Assembly (NCBI RefSeq): GCF_000018045.1
Contig: NC_009792.1
Coordinates: 1,116,001 to 1,180,000 of the forward strand
Length of the DNA stretch: 64,000 nucleotides
Reading direction: 5' to 3'
Source of the DNA: Citrobacter koseri ATCC BAA-895
GTDB taxonomy: Bacteria > Pseudomonadota > Gammaproteobacteria > Enterobacterales > Enterobacteriaceae
Part shown: piece by piece, positions 35,133 through 44,727 of the stretch
How positions within the stretch are numbered: the stretch's first letter is position 1
Layout of the letters: each line of letters starts with the position of its first letter
Notes under the pieces: generated by a model
Told to the model about the DNA's origin: nothing
What the model saw: only the letters and a program-made list of their open reading frames with translations
Databases searched by the model: none
Position numbers and translations under genes: made by a program

Positions 35133-36431
35133 ATGCGAGTTGTCATACTGGGAAGTGGCGTCGTTGGCGTAACCAGCGCCTGGTATCTGTGTCAGGCTGG
35201 GCATGACGTCACCGTCATCGATCGTGAACCTGGCCCGGCGCTGGAAACCAGCGCGGCGAACGCCGGACAAATTTCTCCGGGCTATGCCGCGCCGTGGGCG
35301 GCGCCGGGTGTGCCGCTGAAGGCCATCAAGTGGATGTTCCAGCGCCATGCGCCGCTGGCTGTTCGCCTGGACGGGACGCAGTTTCAGTTGAAGTGGATGT
35401 GGCAAATGTTGCGTAACTGCGACACCCGCCATTACATGGAGAACAAAGGGCGCATGGTACGTCTGGCGGAGTACAGCCGTGATTGCCTGAAAGCGCTGCG
35501 CGCCTCAACCGGCATTCAGTATGAAGGGCGTCAGGGCGGAACATTGCAGTTATTCCGTACCGCGCAACAGTATGAGAACGCCACCCGCGATATCGCCGTT
35601 CTGGAAGATGCCGGCGTACCGTATCAGCTACTGGAATCCAGCCGTCTGGCGGAGGTTGAACCTGCGCTGGCGGAAGTGGCGCACAAACTGACCGGCGGCC
35701 TGCGTCTACCCAATGATGAAACCGGAGATTGCCAGCTGTTCACTCAGCGCCTGGCGCAGATGGCGGAACAGGCGGGCGTGACGTTTCGCTTCAACACGCC
35801 GGTGGAAAAACTGCTGTACGAAGGTGAACAAATTTACGGCGTGAAGTGCGGGGATGACATCATCAAAGCCGATGCTTACGTGATGGCGTTTGGCTCTTAC
35901 TCGACGGCGATGCTCAAAGGGATCGTCGATATTCCGGTCTATCCGCTTAAAGGTTATTCGCTGACGATTCCGGTCGCACAGGACGATGGCGCGCCAGTTT
36001 CGACTATCCTTGATGAAACCTACAAAATCGCCATTACCCGTTTTGATAAGCGCATTCGCGTGGGGGGAATGGCGGAAATTGTCGGCTTTAACACTGAATT
36101 ATTACAACCGCGTCGTGAAACGCTGGAGATGGTCGTACGCGATCTCTTCCCGCGCGGAGGGCATGTGGAACAAGCCACGTTCTGGACCGGGCTGCGGCCA
36201 ATGACCCCGGATGGTACGCCAGTGATCGGACGGACGCGCTTCAAAAACCTGTGGCTGAACACCGGGCATGGGACGCTGGGCTGGACAATGGCCTGCGGTT
36301 CAGGGCAATTATTGAGCGATATTCTTTCAGGTCGTACACCTGCTATTCCTTATGACGACCTGAGCGTAGCGCGGTACAGTCCTGGCTTTACGCCGTCACG
36401 ACCCCGGCATCTTCATGGCGCGCATAACTAA
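35133..36431 (+). CDS. dadA: D-amino acid dehydrogenase DadA
   Basis: The 432-residue flavoprotein oxidises D-amino acids, mainly D-alanine, to keto acids and passes electrons to the respiratory chain. The N-terminal FAD motif is VVILGSGVVG (about 3-12). Also seen are SAANAGQISPGYAAPWAAPG and the C-terminal LWLNTGHGTLGWTMACGSG. ATG 35133 has CGGAG upstream; GTG 35127 would add two residues. It forms the alanine-degrading operon with dadX, 12 bp downstream. Confidence 0.97.
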   Translation: MRVVILGSGVVGVTSAWYLCQAGHDVTVIDREPGPALETSAANAGQISPGYAAPWAAPGVPLKAIKWMFQRHAPLAVRLDGTQFQLKWMWQMLRNCDTRHYMENKGRMVRLAEYSRDCLKALRASTGIQYEGRQGGTLQLFRTAQQYENATRDIAVLEDAGVPYQLLESSRLAEVEPALAEVAHKLTGGLRLPNDETGDCQLFTQRLAQMAEQAGVTFRFNTPVEKLLYEGEQIYGVKCGDDIIKADAYVMAFGSYSTAMLKGIVDIPVYPLKGYSLTIPVAQDDGAPVSTILDETYKIAITRFDKRIRVGGMAEIVGFNTELLQPRRETLEMVVRDLFPRGGHVEQATFWTGLRPMTPDGTPVIGRTRFKNLWLNTGHGTLGWTMACGSGQLLSDILSGRTPAIPYDDLSVARYSPGFTPSRPRHLHGAHN

Positions 36432-36443
36432 TAAGGAAGCGAG

Positions 36444-37514
36444 ATGACCCGCCCTATACTGGCCAGCCTTGACCTGCAGGCGATGAAACAAAATCTTGGC
36501 ATTGTGCGCCAGGCCGCCCCGGACGCTCGCGTCTGGTCGGTGGTGAAAGCCAATGCCTACGGACATGGTATCGAGCGTATCTGGACGGCGTTGGGGGCGA
36601 CCGACGGCTTTGCCATGCTCAATCTCGAAGAGGCGATTACGCTACGAGAGCGGGGATGGAAAGGGCCGATCTTAATGCTGGAAGGGTTCTTCCATGCCGA
36701 CGAGCTGGCCATATATGACACATACCGTCTGACGACCTGCATACACAGCAACTGGCAGCTCAAAGTGTTGCAAAACGCGCGCCTGAACGCGCCGCTGGAT
36801 GTTTATCTCAAAGTGAATAGCGGCATGAACCGGCTGGGTTTTTTACCCGAGCGGGTACAGACCGTCTGGCAGCAACTGCGGGCGCTGCCGAATGTGGGCG
36901 AAATGACGTTAATGTCGCACTTTGCCGATGCTGAGCACCCGGAAGGGATCGACCAGGCGATGACGAAAATCGCCCATGCGACGGAAGGGCTTGAATGCCG
37001 TCGCTCGCTGTCGAATTCAGCGGCTACGCTGTGGCATCCTGAAGCCCATTTTGACTGGGTGCGCCCCGGAATTATTCTGTATGGCGCATCGCCGTCAGGG
37101 CAGTGGCGGGATATCGCCAATACCGGGCTGAAACCGGTTATGACCCTGAGCAGCCAGATTATTGGCGTACAGACGCTGAAAGCGGGCGATCGGGTCGGGT
37201 ATGGCGGACGCTATACCGCGACCCAGGAGCAGCGCATCGGGATTGTGGCGGCGGGCTACGCGGATGGTTATCCCCGTCATGCGCCAAACGGCACGCCAGT
37301 GCTGGTGGACGGTGTGCGTACCGGAACGGTTGGCACCGTGTCGATGGATATGCTGGCGGTGGACCTGACGCCGTGCCCGCAGGCGGGTATCGGTACGTCT
37401 GTGGAACTGTGGGGGAAAGAGATCAAGATTGATGATGTCGCCTCTGCGGCGGGAACGGTGGGGTATGAACTGATGTGCGCGCTGGCGCCGCGTGTTCCGG
37501 TTGTGACGGCGTAA
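36444..37514 (+). CDS. dadX: Catabolic alanine racemase DadX
   Basis: The 356-residue fold-type III PLP enzyme converts L- to D-alanine for DadA. Lys35 in VVKANAYGHG binds PLP. The second catalytic tyrosine lies in GIVAAGYADGYPR (about residue 253). AAGGAAG precedes the ATG. The housekeeping racemase Alr is expected elsewhere in the genome. Confidence 0.97.
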   Translation: MTRPILASLDLQAMKQNLGIVRQAAPDARVWSVVKANAYGHGIERIWTALGATDGFAMLNLEEAITLRERGWKGPILMLEGFFHADELAIYDTYRLTTCIHSNWQLKVLQNARLNAPLDVYLKVNSGMNRLGFLPERVQTVWQQLRALPNVGEMTLMSHFADAEHPEGIDQAMTKIAHATEGLECRRSLSNSAATLWHPEAHFDWVRPGIILYGASPSGQWRDIANTGLKPVMTLSSQIIGVQTLKAGDRVGYGGRYTATQEQRIGIVAAGYADGYPRHAPNGTPVLVDGVRTGTVGTVSMDMLAVDLTPCPQAGIGTSVELWGKEIKIDDVASAAGTVGYELMCALAPRVPVVTA

Positions 37515-37523
37515 CTTTTTTGT

Positions 37524-37610
37524 GGCGCCGTAGGATGGCGCCTGTGCTTATCCGGCCTACAGAAGACAGAGTGTAGGCCGGATAAGGCGTGTCAACGCCG
37601 CTATCCGGCA
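37524..37610. repeat. REP/BIME pair between dadX and cvrA
   Basis: A REP with GCTTATCCGGCCTAC (about 37524-37560) and an inverted REP with GTAGGCCGGATAAGGCG and CTATCCGGCA (about 37573-37610) flank a 12-bp spacer. It lies between convergent genes and could form stem-loops at both mRNA ends. Confidence 0.88.
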
Positions 37611-37619
37611 GCGTTTCCA

Positions 37620-39353
37620 TTATTCCATTTCATCCCCCGCGACGCGAACCCCGACCTTACGCACGGCGTTGTCTTCTTTCTCTGCGACCGTCCAGATCAT
37701 GCCGGCAAACTCCACCTGGTCGCCCACAACCGGCGCGGCACCCAGCAACTGCTGTACGATTTCCCCCAGCGTCTGCTGTTTATCGCGATATTCCGTTCCT
37801 TCGTCCAGACCGTAAATCAGGGCGACGTCAGCAAACTTCGCATTGGCTTCGAGAATAAAATCGCCGAAAAAGCGCTGATCCAGCGCGACCGGCGGCGACT
37901 GGCTGAACAGTTTGCCCAGCGCCGGAAGGTCGCGTTCACGTCCAATAACGCACAGAACGTCGCCTTCGCGTAAACGGGTGCTTCCGGTCGGGTGGAACAG
38001 CACGTTGTCGCGAAACAGGGCGGCGATGCGGGTCTCCTGCGGCATGTGCAGATCGCGCAGCGCGGCGCCGACGCACCACTTATCTTCACTCAACTGGTAG
38101 ACAAACTGCTCCCAGGGGTTTTCCGGGTGAATATCCAGCCCGATACGCGAAACCGGCCAGCCGACGGGAGGCACCACCACTTTGGCTTTTTTGGCCGCCC
38201 AGGTCAGGGACGTTCCCTGGAACAGCAGCGATATCAGCACCACAAAGAATGCGACATTAAAAAACAGTCGGGCATTCTCCAGCCCGGCCATCATCGGGAA
38301 AACCGCCAGGATGATAGGCACGGCGCCACGCAGCCCCACCCAACTGATGAAGATCCGCTCACGCAGATTAAAGCCCCGAAACGGCAGCAGGCCCGCGAAA
38401 ACGGAGAGCGGGCGAGCCACCAGAATCATCCAGACCGACAGCACCAGCGCCGGAACGGCGATAGGCAGCAGATCGGATGGCGTAACGAGCAGTCCCAGCA
38501 CGAGGAACATGGCGATTTGCGCCAGCCAGGCCAGGCCGTCAAAGTTTTGCAGGATGCCAAACCGGTTGCGGATAGGGCGGTTGCCCAGCAGGAATCCACA
38601 CAGGTAAACGGCCAGAATGCCGCTGCCTTCCAGCGCGGTGGTCACGGCGAAAACGAGAATTCCCCCGCTCAGCGCCAGCAGCGGATATAACCCGGTGGGC
38701 AAGGCAATCCGGTTAATCATTTGCTGAAGCAGATATCCGCCGCCTAACCCCAGCATGATCCCCAGTCCAAACTGCTGGATGATATCGAGCACGAAAAGCC
38801 AGCTCAGGCCGGTCTCATGTTTCTGAATCATCTCTATCAGTGTGATGGTCAGGAAAACCGCCATCGGGTCGTTACTCCCGGATTCGATTTCCAGCGTCGA
38901 ACCGACGCGTTCGTTAAGCCCTTTACCGCCCAGCAGAGAAAAAACGGCAGCCGCATCCGTTGAACCGACGATGGCGCCAATCAGCAGCCCTTCAATGAGA
39001 TCCAAATGAAAGAGCCAGGCGGCCATCATGCCGGTGAGACCGGAGGTAATCAGTACCCCTACCGTCGCGAGCGAGAGCGCCGGGCCCAGGGCGACGCGAA
39101 AGGAGCTGGCCTGGGTACGCATCCCGCCATCCAGCAGAATAATTGCCAGCGCGAGGTTACTCACCATGTACGCGAAAGGATAATTGTCAAACGGGATACC
39201 GCCAACGCCATCAACACCCGCGAGCATGCCAATCGCGAGAAAGATAACCAGAATAGGGATGCCAAGACGAGATGAGAATGAACTTAATAAGATACTACAG
39301 GTTACGAGGACTGAACCTAAAATGAAAAGACTAATAATGGCTGCGGCATCCAA
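37620..39353 (-). CDS. cvrA: K+/H+ antiporter CvrA (NhaP2)
   Basis: The 577-residue CPA1-type antiporter has about twelve transmembrane helices (about 1-390), with conserved GSTDAAAVFSLLGGKGLNERVGS, ESGSNDPMAVF and VGLRGAVPIILAVFP. A cytoplasmic TrkA-C type domain (about 400-490) and a C-terminal transporter-associated region follow. It protects against excess potassium and volume stress. Start ATG 39353. Confidence 0.95.
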   Translation of the reverse strand: MDAAAIISLFILGSVLVTCSILLSSFSSRLGIPILVIFLAIGMLAGVDGVGGIPFDNYPFAYMVSNLALAIILLDGGMRTQASSFRVALGPALSLATVGVLITSGLTGMMAAWLFHLDLIEGLLIGAIVGSTDAAAVFSLLGGKGLNERVGSTLEIESGSNDPMAVFLTITLIEMIQKHETGLSWLFVLDIIQQFGLGIMLGLGGGYLLQQMINRIALPTGLYPLLALSGGILVFAVTTALEGSGILAVYLCGFLLGNRPIRNRFGILQNFDGLAWLAQIAMFLVLGLLVTPSDLLPIAVPALVLSVWMILVARPLSVFAGLLPFRGFNLRERIFISWVGLRGAVPIILAVFPMMAGLENARLFFNVAFFVVLISLLFQGTSLTWAAKKAKVVVPPVGWPVSRIGLDIHPENPWEQFVYQLSEDKWCVGAALRDLHMPQETRIAALFRDNVLFHPTGSTRLREGDVLCVIGRERDLPALGKLFSQSPPVALDQRFFGDFILEANAKFADVALIYGLDEGTEYRDKQQTLGEIVQQLLGAAPVVGDQVEFAGMIWTVAEKEDNAVRKVGVRVAGDEME

Positions 39354-39449
39354 CGTTATGTTACTCCTGAATTACGCTGTTTCTAATAATAAACCCTAAC
39401 ATAATAACGACAGAAACAGCGTTTTACTTAGCCCAGGCGACGGCTTTTT

Positions 39450-40364
39450 TTATGATTTGAGGACAGGATGGCCGGAGAGTGTGAGTTGGCTGCCATTTTC
39501 GCCATTTTTTAGCACCGCGTGGGCGCCGAGCGGCAGCGTAACGGTACGTTGCTCATGACCGAAATCCAGACCGGTCACGACGGGGATGGAGAGACGGGAA
39601 CGCAGAAACGCGTAAACCGCGTCAAGATCGTAACCGGCATCGTAATCATTCGGCGCGCTACCGCTGAAACTGCCCAATATCAGCGCGTTCTGCCGGGCCA
39701 GAATCCCCGCGTGATACAGTTGCAGAAGCATTCGCTCAACGCGGAAAGGATGCTCGTTAATATCCTCCAGCACCAGTACGCCATTTTCAATGGCGGGCAT
39801 CCACGGGGTGCCGATAAGGGAGACCAGCATGGCCAGATTGCCGCCCCACAGCGTGCCTCCCGTCTCACATGTCGGGCCGTTACCTTGCCACTCCACCGTG
39901 AACTGCGCGTTGCACAAGGCCCGCCAGAAATGGCGCTCGGTGAAGGTGTTCATCTCCTCCGCGCCGAAATTCGCCGCCAGCATGGGGCCGCTAAACGTTA
40001 TCACCTTGCCCAGCGCCAGCAGGGCGGACTGAATCACCGTAAAATCGCTGTGGCCGCAGATCAGCAGCGGGTTCGCCTGCTGCCGTGCGATGAGCGCCTG
40101 CCAGTCAATGCTCTCCAGCAGACGACTGGCGCCGTAACCGCCGCGAACCGGCATCACAATGGTATCGGGCGTCATCAGGCGGGCGAGGCCGTTAACATCC
40201 GCCAGACGCTCGGCGTCTGAACCGGCAAAACGCTGGTCACGGCGGCCAATGACGGCGGCGTTATCCACCTGGTGGCCGGATTCGATCAGCCGTTGTACGC
40301 CGCGTAAAGCCGCTTGCTGATTGATGCAGTAACCCGATGGGGCGATTAAGTGAAACAGGGACAT
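39450..40364 (-). CDS. ldcA: Muramoyltetrapeptide L,D-carboxypeptidase LdcA
   Basis: The 304-residue serine peptidase removes the terminal D-Ala from cytoplasmic murein tetrapeptides during peptidoglycan recycling. The nucleophile is Ser106 (LICGHSDFT), with oxyanion region PVRGGYGASRLL. The catalytic Glu and His are in LVLEDINEHPFR and TGLDFGHEQR. It is divergent from the murein transglycosylase emtA, a functionally related neighbour. Confidence 0.95.
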   Translation of the reverse strand: MSLFHLIAPSGYCINQQAALRGVQRLIESGHQVDNAAVIGRRDQRFAGSDAERLADVNGLARLMTPDTIVMPVRGGYGASRLLESIDWQALIARQQANPLLICGHSDFTVIQSALLALGKVITFSGPMLAANFGAEEMNTFTERHFWRALCNAQFTVEWQGNGPTCETGGTLWGGNLAMLVSLIGTPWMPAIENGVLVLEDINEHPFRVERMLLQLYHAGILARQNALILGSFSGSAPNDYDAGYDLDAVYAFLRSRLSIPVVTGLDFGHEQRTVTLPLGAHAVLKNGENGSQLTLSGHPVLKS

Positions 40365-40464
40365 GGCAATTCCTTGCTGACATCTAAAACCAAATGTATA
40401 TCATGCCGATTGAGCATGTCGTTGTCACTCGCAGCGGCGAATTCCGGCTATAAGGATAGATGAC

Positions 40465-41076
40465 GTGAAATTGAGATGGTTTGCTTTTTTGGTTGTATTG
40501 CTGGCGGGCTGTAGTTCAAAGCAGGATTACAAGAATCCGCCCTGGAACGCCGAAGTCCCGGTTAAACGGGCAATGCAGTGGATGCCGATAAGTGAAAAAG
40601 CCGGGGAAGCCTGGGGCGTCAGCCCGCGTCTGATTACCGCGATCATCGCGATTGAATCGGGCGGTAATCCGACGGTGGTCAGTAAATCCGGGGCGGTTGG
40701 GTTAATGCAACTGAAGGCCTCGACGTCCGGGCGCGATGTTTATCGTCATATGGGCTGGAGCGGCGAACCGTCGACCAGCGAACTGAAAAACCCGGAGCGG
40801 AATATCTCGATGGGGACGGCGTACCTGAGTATTCTGGAACACGGGTCGCTGGCCGGTATTAACGATCCGCAGGTGATGCAGTACGCGCTGGTGGTCTCTT
40901 ATGCCAATGGCGCGGGCGCGCTGCTGCGCACGTTCTCTTCCGATCGCAAAAAAGCGATTGAGAAAATCAACGATCTGAGCGCGGATGAGTTTTTCGAGCA
41001 CGTTGCCAAAAATCATCCTGCGCCACAGGCGCCGCGTTATATCTGGAAACTCCAGCAAGCGCTGGATGCGATGTAA
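40465..41076 (+). CDS. emtA: Endo-type membrane-bound lytic murein transglycosylase EmtA
   Basis: The 203-residue outer-membrane lipoprotein has a signal peptide with lipobox LLAGC (Cys about 16), then an SLT-type lysozyme fold. The catalytic Glu is in IIAIESGGNP, followed by SKSGAVGLMQLK and VVSYANGAGAL. It cleaves glycan strands internally, yielding 1,6-anhydromuropeptides. GATGAC and a purine-rich site precede GTG/ATG; the start with MKLRW at 40465 matches the family. Confidence 0.95.
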   Translation: MKLRWFAFLVVLLAGCSSKQDYKNPPWNAEVPVKRAMQWMPISEKAGEAWGVSPRLITAIIAIESGGNPTVVSKSGAVGLMQLKASTSGRDVYRHMGWSGEPSTSELKNPERNISMGTAYLSILEHGSLAGINDPQVMQYALVVSYANGAGALLRTFSSDRKKAIEKINDLSADEFFEHVAKNHPAPQAPRYIWKLQQALDAM

Positions 41077-41088
41077 CCCGCACGGGGG

Positions 41089-41823
41089 TTATTCACGCAC
41101 CTTATTGGATTTTTCCCGCGCTTCCCGTTCAAGAGAGAAAATAATCCGCTGTAATTCCCGCTCCACCGCCGGGCTGACGTTGAGAAAACGAAAGCTCAGG
41201 CGGGGAGTGGTAATCGTCTCATTTTTACCGTCAATCACTCTGCGTTCGCTGATGGAAATAAGCTGGGCGTCAAAGTGGAAAACGCCCCATTGCCCCATGT
41301 TCAGCTCAATTTGCGAAAAGCGCATGCCTTCGGTTAATCCGGCGGGTTTTGTCGCTTCCAGCAATGCGCCCATGCCGCCCAGCGAGAGATCGAACAAGCG
41401 AAAACGTAGCGTGTTGTCGTCCGGCATTTTCGCCTGGCAGTAGTAGGGGGGATGTAAAGGCGCGGAAATACGGAAATACTCCCGGCGCTGAACGAACCAC
41501 AGCTCGGGCGGCAGCGCGGTAATAAATGCCGGAAGCTGCCGGTATTCGCCACTGGTGAGCTGATCCAGCGTGAACTCCACTTTCGCGCCCTGCGTTTCTG
41601 CGGTAATGGTTATCTGTCTGGCGCGCTGAACGGCGATGTTTTCATAGTCCTGGCTGCCGAAATCCATCACCAGTTTTTCCGCGTTAACGTCCAGAATCTT
41701 ACTGATGAACTGCCCCCCGGCCCAGGAGATGCGTAGCGGCGCCTGGCTCTTGTTTAAATCTTTGAGTACGCCTAATACCGCCAACGGGTTTTGCTTCAGG
41801 AACTGCTCACTGTAGTGACTCAC
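41089..41823 (-). CDS. ycgR: Flagellar brake protein YcgR
   Basis: The 244-residue c-di-GMP effector has an N-terminal YcgR domain (about 1-110) and a C-terminal PilZ domain. The PilZ motifs are present: R114-E-Y-F-R118 (RxxxR) and DLSLGGMGALLE (D/NxSxxG). With c-di-GMP bound it slows and biases the flagellar motor. It shares signalling logic with the phosphodiesterase at 11167. It converges with emtA. Confidence 0.96.
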   Translation of the reverse strand: MSHYSEQFLKQNPLAVLGVLKDLNKSQAPLRISWAGGQFISKILDVNAEKLVMDFGSQDYENIAVQRARQITITAETQGAKVEFTLDQLTSGEYRQLPAFITALPPELWFVQRREYFRISAPLHPPYYCQAKMPDDNTLRFRLFDLSLGGMGALLEATKPAGLTEGMRFSQIELNMGQWGVFHFDAQLISISERRVIDGKNETITTPRLSFRFLNVSPAVERELQRIIFSLEREAREKSNKVRE

Positions 41824-42026
41824 GCGTAATGACTCCTGGATGCCTGACAGATTATCGTTTGGTTATCGGCATGGCATGACGGAACTTAAGACAAATGGGT
41901 GAAATTTTTATCAACGCCAGCGCATAACGTCGCAGGATGAAAAGCATGGCCGGTTGATTTGCCTATACTTAAGGGACTGGCGCAAGAACGTCTTGCGCAT
42001 GCTTTCACTGGAAAGAGGGCCTGAAT

Positions 42027-42281
42027 ATGGGAATTATTGCCTGGATTATTTTTGGTCTGATTGCAGGTGTTATCGCTAAGCTGATTATGCCGGGTCGCGA
42101 TGGCGGTGGTTTTATACTGACCTGTATTCTCGGTATCGTTGGTGCGGTTGTCGGCGGCTGGCTGGCAACCATGTTTGGTATCGGCGGCAGCATCAGCGGG
42201 TTCAATCTTCACAGTTTCCTGGTGGCCGTCGTCGGGGCGATTGTTGTGCTCGGCGTTTTTCGCCTTCTGCGGCGCAATTAA
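42027..42281 (+). CDS. ymgE: YmgE, GlsB/YeaQ/YmgE-family membrane protein
   Basis: The 84-residue protein has three hydrophobic helices rich in glycine (MGIIAWIIFGLIAGVIAKL at the start). It is of the transglycosylase-associated family; despite the name no enzyme activity is shown. E. coli relatives are RpoS-dependent stress proteins. The 275 bp after it hold no convincing gene. Confidence 0.9.
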   Translation: MGIIAWIIFGLIAGVIAKLIMPGRDGGGFILTCILGIVGAVVGGWLATMFGIGGSISGFNLHSFLVAVVGAIVVLGVFRLLRRN

Positions 42282-42513
42282 ATGAACAGAGCGGATGTGG
42301 GGATGAGGGCGTAAATCGGCGACATGCTACCCTGGCGTGTTTTCCGTTCACTTGATGCCCATTATCGCTCTGGCGCATTATCAGTCGTGAACGTGTCAGG
42401 GGAGGCGTCTTCCCGGCACGTTTACGGGGATTCAACAGACGTCAGAACAATCTGTATTCCTGAGCAACGCCTGGCCGGATTAACGGCGAAAGCTGGCTTG
42501 ATTTGTGAATAAA

Positions 42514-42532
42514 AATGAGAATAATTGTCATT
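42514..42532 (+). promoter_or_regulatory. Fur box of the hydroxamate receptor gene
   Basis: AATGAGAATAATTGTCATT matches the 19-bp Fur consensus at most positions and is imperfectly palindromic. It lies 25 bp before the receptor start. Iron-bound Fur would block this promoter. Confidence 0.82.
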
Positions 42533-42557
42533 CCATTTCACATATAATAATTTGCTC

Positions 42558-44672
42558 ATGAAAACAACTCATCGTTTCACATTACGCGCGCTCTCTGGAT
42601 GTATCACCTTAGCCCTGACTGTCCCGTCTTATGCTGAAGAGGCAAAAGAGTCGACCATTGTGGTCACCGCCGCCGGGCAGGAGAGCCTTCTTCCGGCCTG
42701 GACCAACAGCGCCACCAAATCCGCCGTGCCGGAAAGCAAAACGCCGCAGGTGATCAACACCATCGACAGGCAGGAGATTGAGCAACGCCACGCCAACTCG
42801 GTGAATGAAATTCTGCGCTACGCGCCGGGCGTGTCAACGGAAGTTCGCGGTAATACCTCCTATATGAGTGAATATAAGATTCGCGGTTTTACGGTGGATC
42901 AGGAGTATTACAACGGCCTGCAACTGCCGTACAACGTGACCGGGAATACCAAAGCGCGTATTGATCCGCTGCTGATTGAAAGCGTGGATATTCTGAAAGG
43001 CCCGGCCTCGGTGCTGTACGGCAATGGCTCGCCGGGTGGACTGGTAAACATCCAGAGTAAAAAACCGCAGGCGGAACAGAAAACGGAAGTGGGCTTCAAC
43101 ACCGGCACCCGTAATCTGAAAGAGGGTTATCTGGATTCAACCGGGCAAATCAGCGACAGCGACTGGAACTACCGTTTACTCGGCAAAGCGACGGAAGGGG
43201 ATGATCAACCGCATACCTCCCGCTATGAAAACTATCTGGTTGCCCCGTCCGTTACCTGGCAACCGGACAACAAAACGCGTCTGACGATTGATGCGCTGGC
43301 GCAGAATACACCGTCGCTGTCGCCTTCCAACCCGCTGCCCATTTCTTATCTGCGTTCAGAGTATGCGGGGCGCCGTGATTTTGCCGGAGATGAGTGGAGC
43401 GGCTTTAAGCAGCGTCAATGGATGCTGGGTTACAGCTTTGAACACCAGTTTGACAGCGGCTGGGGCTTCAATCAGAAAGCGCGCTACTTTGATGTGGATA
43501 CCCACCAGCGCAGCGTCTACTCCACCGGAAATACGGGGAATCCGGTCTGGGAGTTGAACCGGTTTGCCTACACGACCGATGAAGACCTGAAAAGTTTTAA
43601 CATCGACAACCAGGTTACGAAAACGGTAGTGTCAGGCGACTGGCAACACCATCTGCTGGCAGGCTTCGATTACCAGAAGCTCGACAGCCATTACTTCTAC
43701 CGCTATGCCAGCAGCACGCCGGGGATCGACATGCGCCACCCGAACTATCGTCAGATTCATACCGACGATTTAGGGCTGAGTACTGCGCAGAATAACCGTC
43801 TCTCTTATCAGCAGAATGGTTATTATCTTCAGGATCAGATTGCGTTTGGCGGCCTGAACCTGCTGGCGAGCGTGCGTTACGATGACTATCGTTCCGCCAC
43901 GACCGACTATCTGCAAAACGGCGATAAAACCTGGATTTCACAGGATCGCGTCACCAAACGTTTCGGTGCGTTATATGCGTTTGAAAATGGGATCTCTCCA
44001 TTTATCAGTTATTCCGAAGGCTTTAAGCCGATCTCGCCGCAAGGGACACTGACCTCGAAAGAGGTGAAGCCGACCACCAGCAAGCAGGTTGAGGGCGGGG
44101 TGAAATACCTGCTGGCGGAATACGCGACCACCTTTACCGCATCGGTGTTTAATATCCGCCAGAAAAATGTGCTTTCCGCCACGCCAACCTGGGATTACCG
44201 CCAGACCGGCGAGATTGAGTCAAAAGGGGCCGAACTGTCGATTGTCAGCCGTCCGGCGGATAACGTCACGCTGATCGCCAACTATGCCTATACCCATGCG
44301 ATCAACACGGAAGATGAAACGTATGAAGGCAAACGTCCGACTCAGGTGCCGGAAAACGCGTTTAACCTGTGGGGCGATTACACCTTTGATAATACGCCGC
44401 TGCGCGGGCTGAACGTTGGCGCGGGCGTCCGTTATACCGGGCCGATGGAGATCTCGCCAGCTAACGACAAAGGCAAACTCGGCGGCACGACGCAGTATGA
44501 TATGGCCGTCTCTTACCGTCTGGGAGAGGCGATCCCATCGTTGAGCGGGGTGACGCTGAAGGCCAGTGCGCAGAATATTACCAACAAAGAGACGTTTAGC
44601 TGTTACGACGACAACAACTGCTGGATTGGTCGCGACCGCACCGTTCAGGTTGGCGCCAGCTACAGCTTCTGA
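42558..44672 (+). CDS. TonB-dependent ferric hydroxamate-type siderophore receptor (FoxA/FhuA family)
   Basis: The 704-residue outer-membrane protein has a signal peptide (cleaved after about residue 26, PSYA), a TonB box STIVVTA (about 32-38), a plug domain (about 50-160, with YKIRGFTVDQEYYNGL and VDILKGPASVLYGNGSPGG) and a 22-strand barrel ending in F. Two cysteines near the end (SCYDDNNCW) resemble the FoxA/FhuA C-terminal loop. Such receptors import ferrioxamine, ferrichrome or coprogen; which one cannot be decided here. The start at 42558 is chosen over 42525 by signal peptide. A Fur box is upstream. Confidence 0.88.
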   Translation: MKTTHRFTLRALSGCITLALTVPSYAEEAKESTIVVTAAGQESLLPAWTNSATKSAVPESKTPQVINTIDRQEIEQRHANSVNEILRYAPGVSTEVRGNTSYMSEYKIRGFTVDQEYYNGLQLPYNVTGNTKARIDPLLIESVDILKGPASVLYGNGSPGGLVNIQSKKPQAEQKTEVGFNTGTRNLKEGYLDSTGQISDSDWNYRLLGKATEGDDQPHTSRYENYLVAPSVTWQPDNKTRLTIDALAQNTPSLSPSNPLPISYLRSEYAGRRDFAGDEWSGFKQRQWMLGYSFEHQFDSGWGFNQKARYFDVDTHQRSVYSTGNTGNPVWELNRFAYTTDEDLKSFNIDNQVTKTVVSGDWQHHLLAGFDYQKLDSHYFYRYASSTPGIDMRHPNYRQIHTDDLGLSTAQNNRLSYQQNGYYLQDQIAFGGLNLLASVRYDDYRSATTDYLQNGDKTWISQDRVTKRFGALYAFENGISPFISYSEGFKPISPQGTLTSKEVKPTTSKQVEGGVKYLLAEYATTFTASVFNIRQKNVLSATPTWDYRQTGEIESKGAELSIVSRPADNVTLIANYAYTHAINTEDETYEGKRPTQVPENAFNLWGDYTFDNTPLRGLNVGAGVRYTGPMEISPANDKGKLGGTTQYDMAVSYRLGEAIPSLSGVTLKASAQNITNKETFSCYDDNNCWIGRDRTVQVGASYSF

Positions 44673-44675
44673 TAG

Positions 44676-44706
44676 CAACCCGGCCTGCAATTGCGCAGGC
44701 CGGGTT
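44676..44706. terminator. Terminator between the two receptor genes
   Basis: AACCCGGCCTGC, loop, GCAGGCCGGGTT then CGTTTTC. It lies between converging genes and may serve both, mainly the plus-strand gene. Confidence 0.82.
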
Positions 44707-44727
44707 CGTTTTCATTCGGCGGAACAA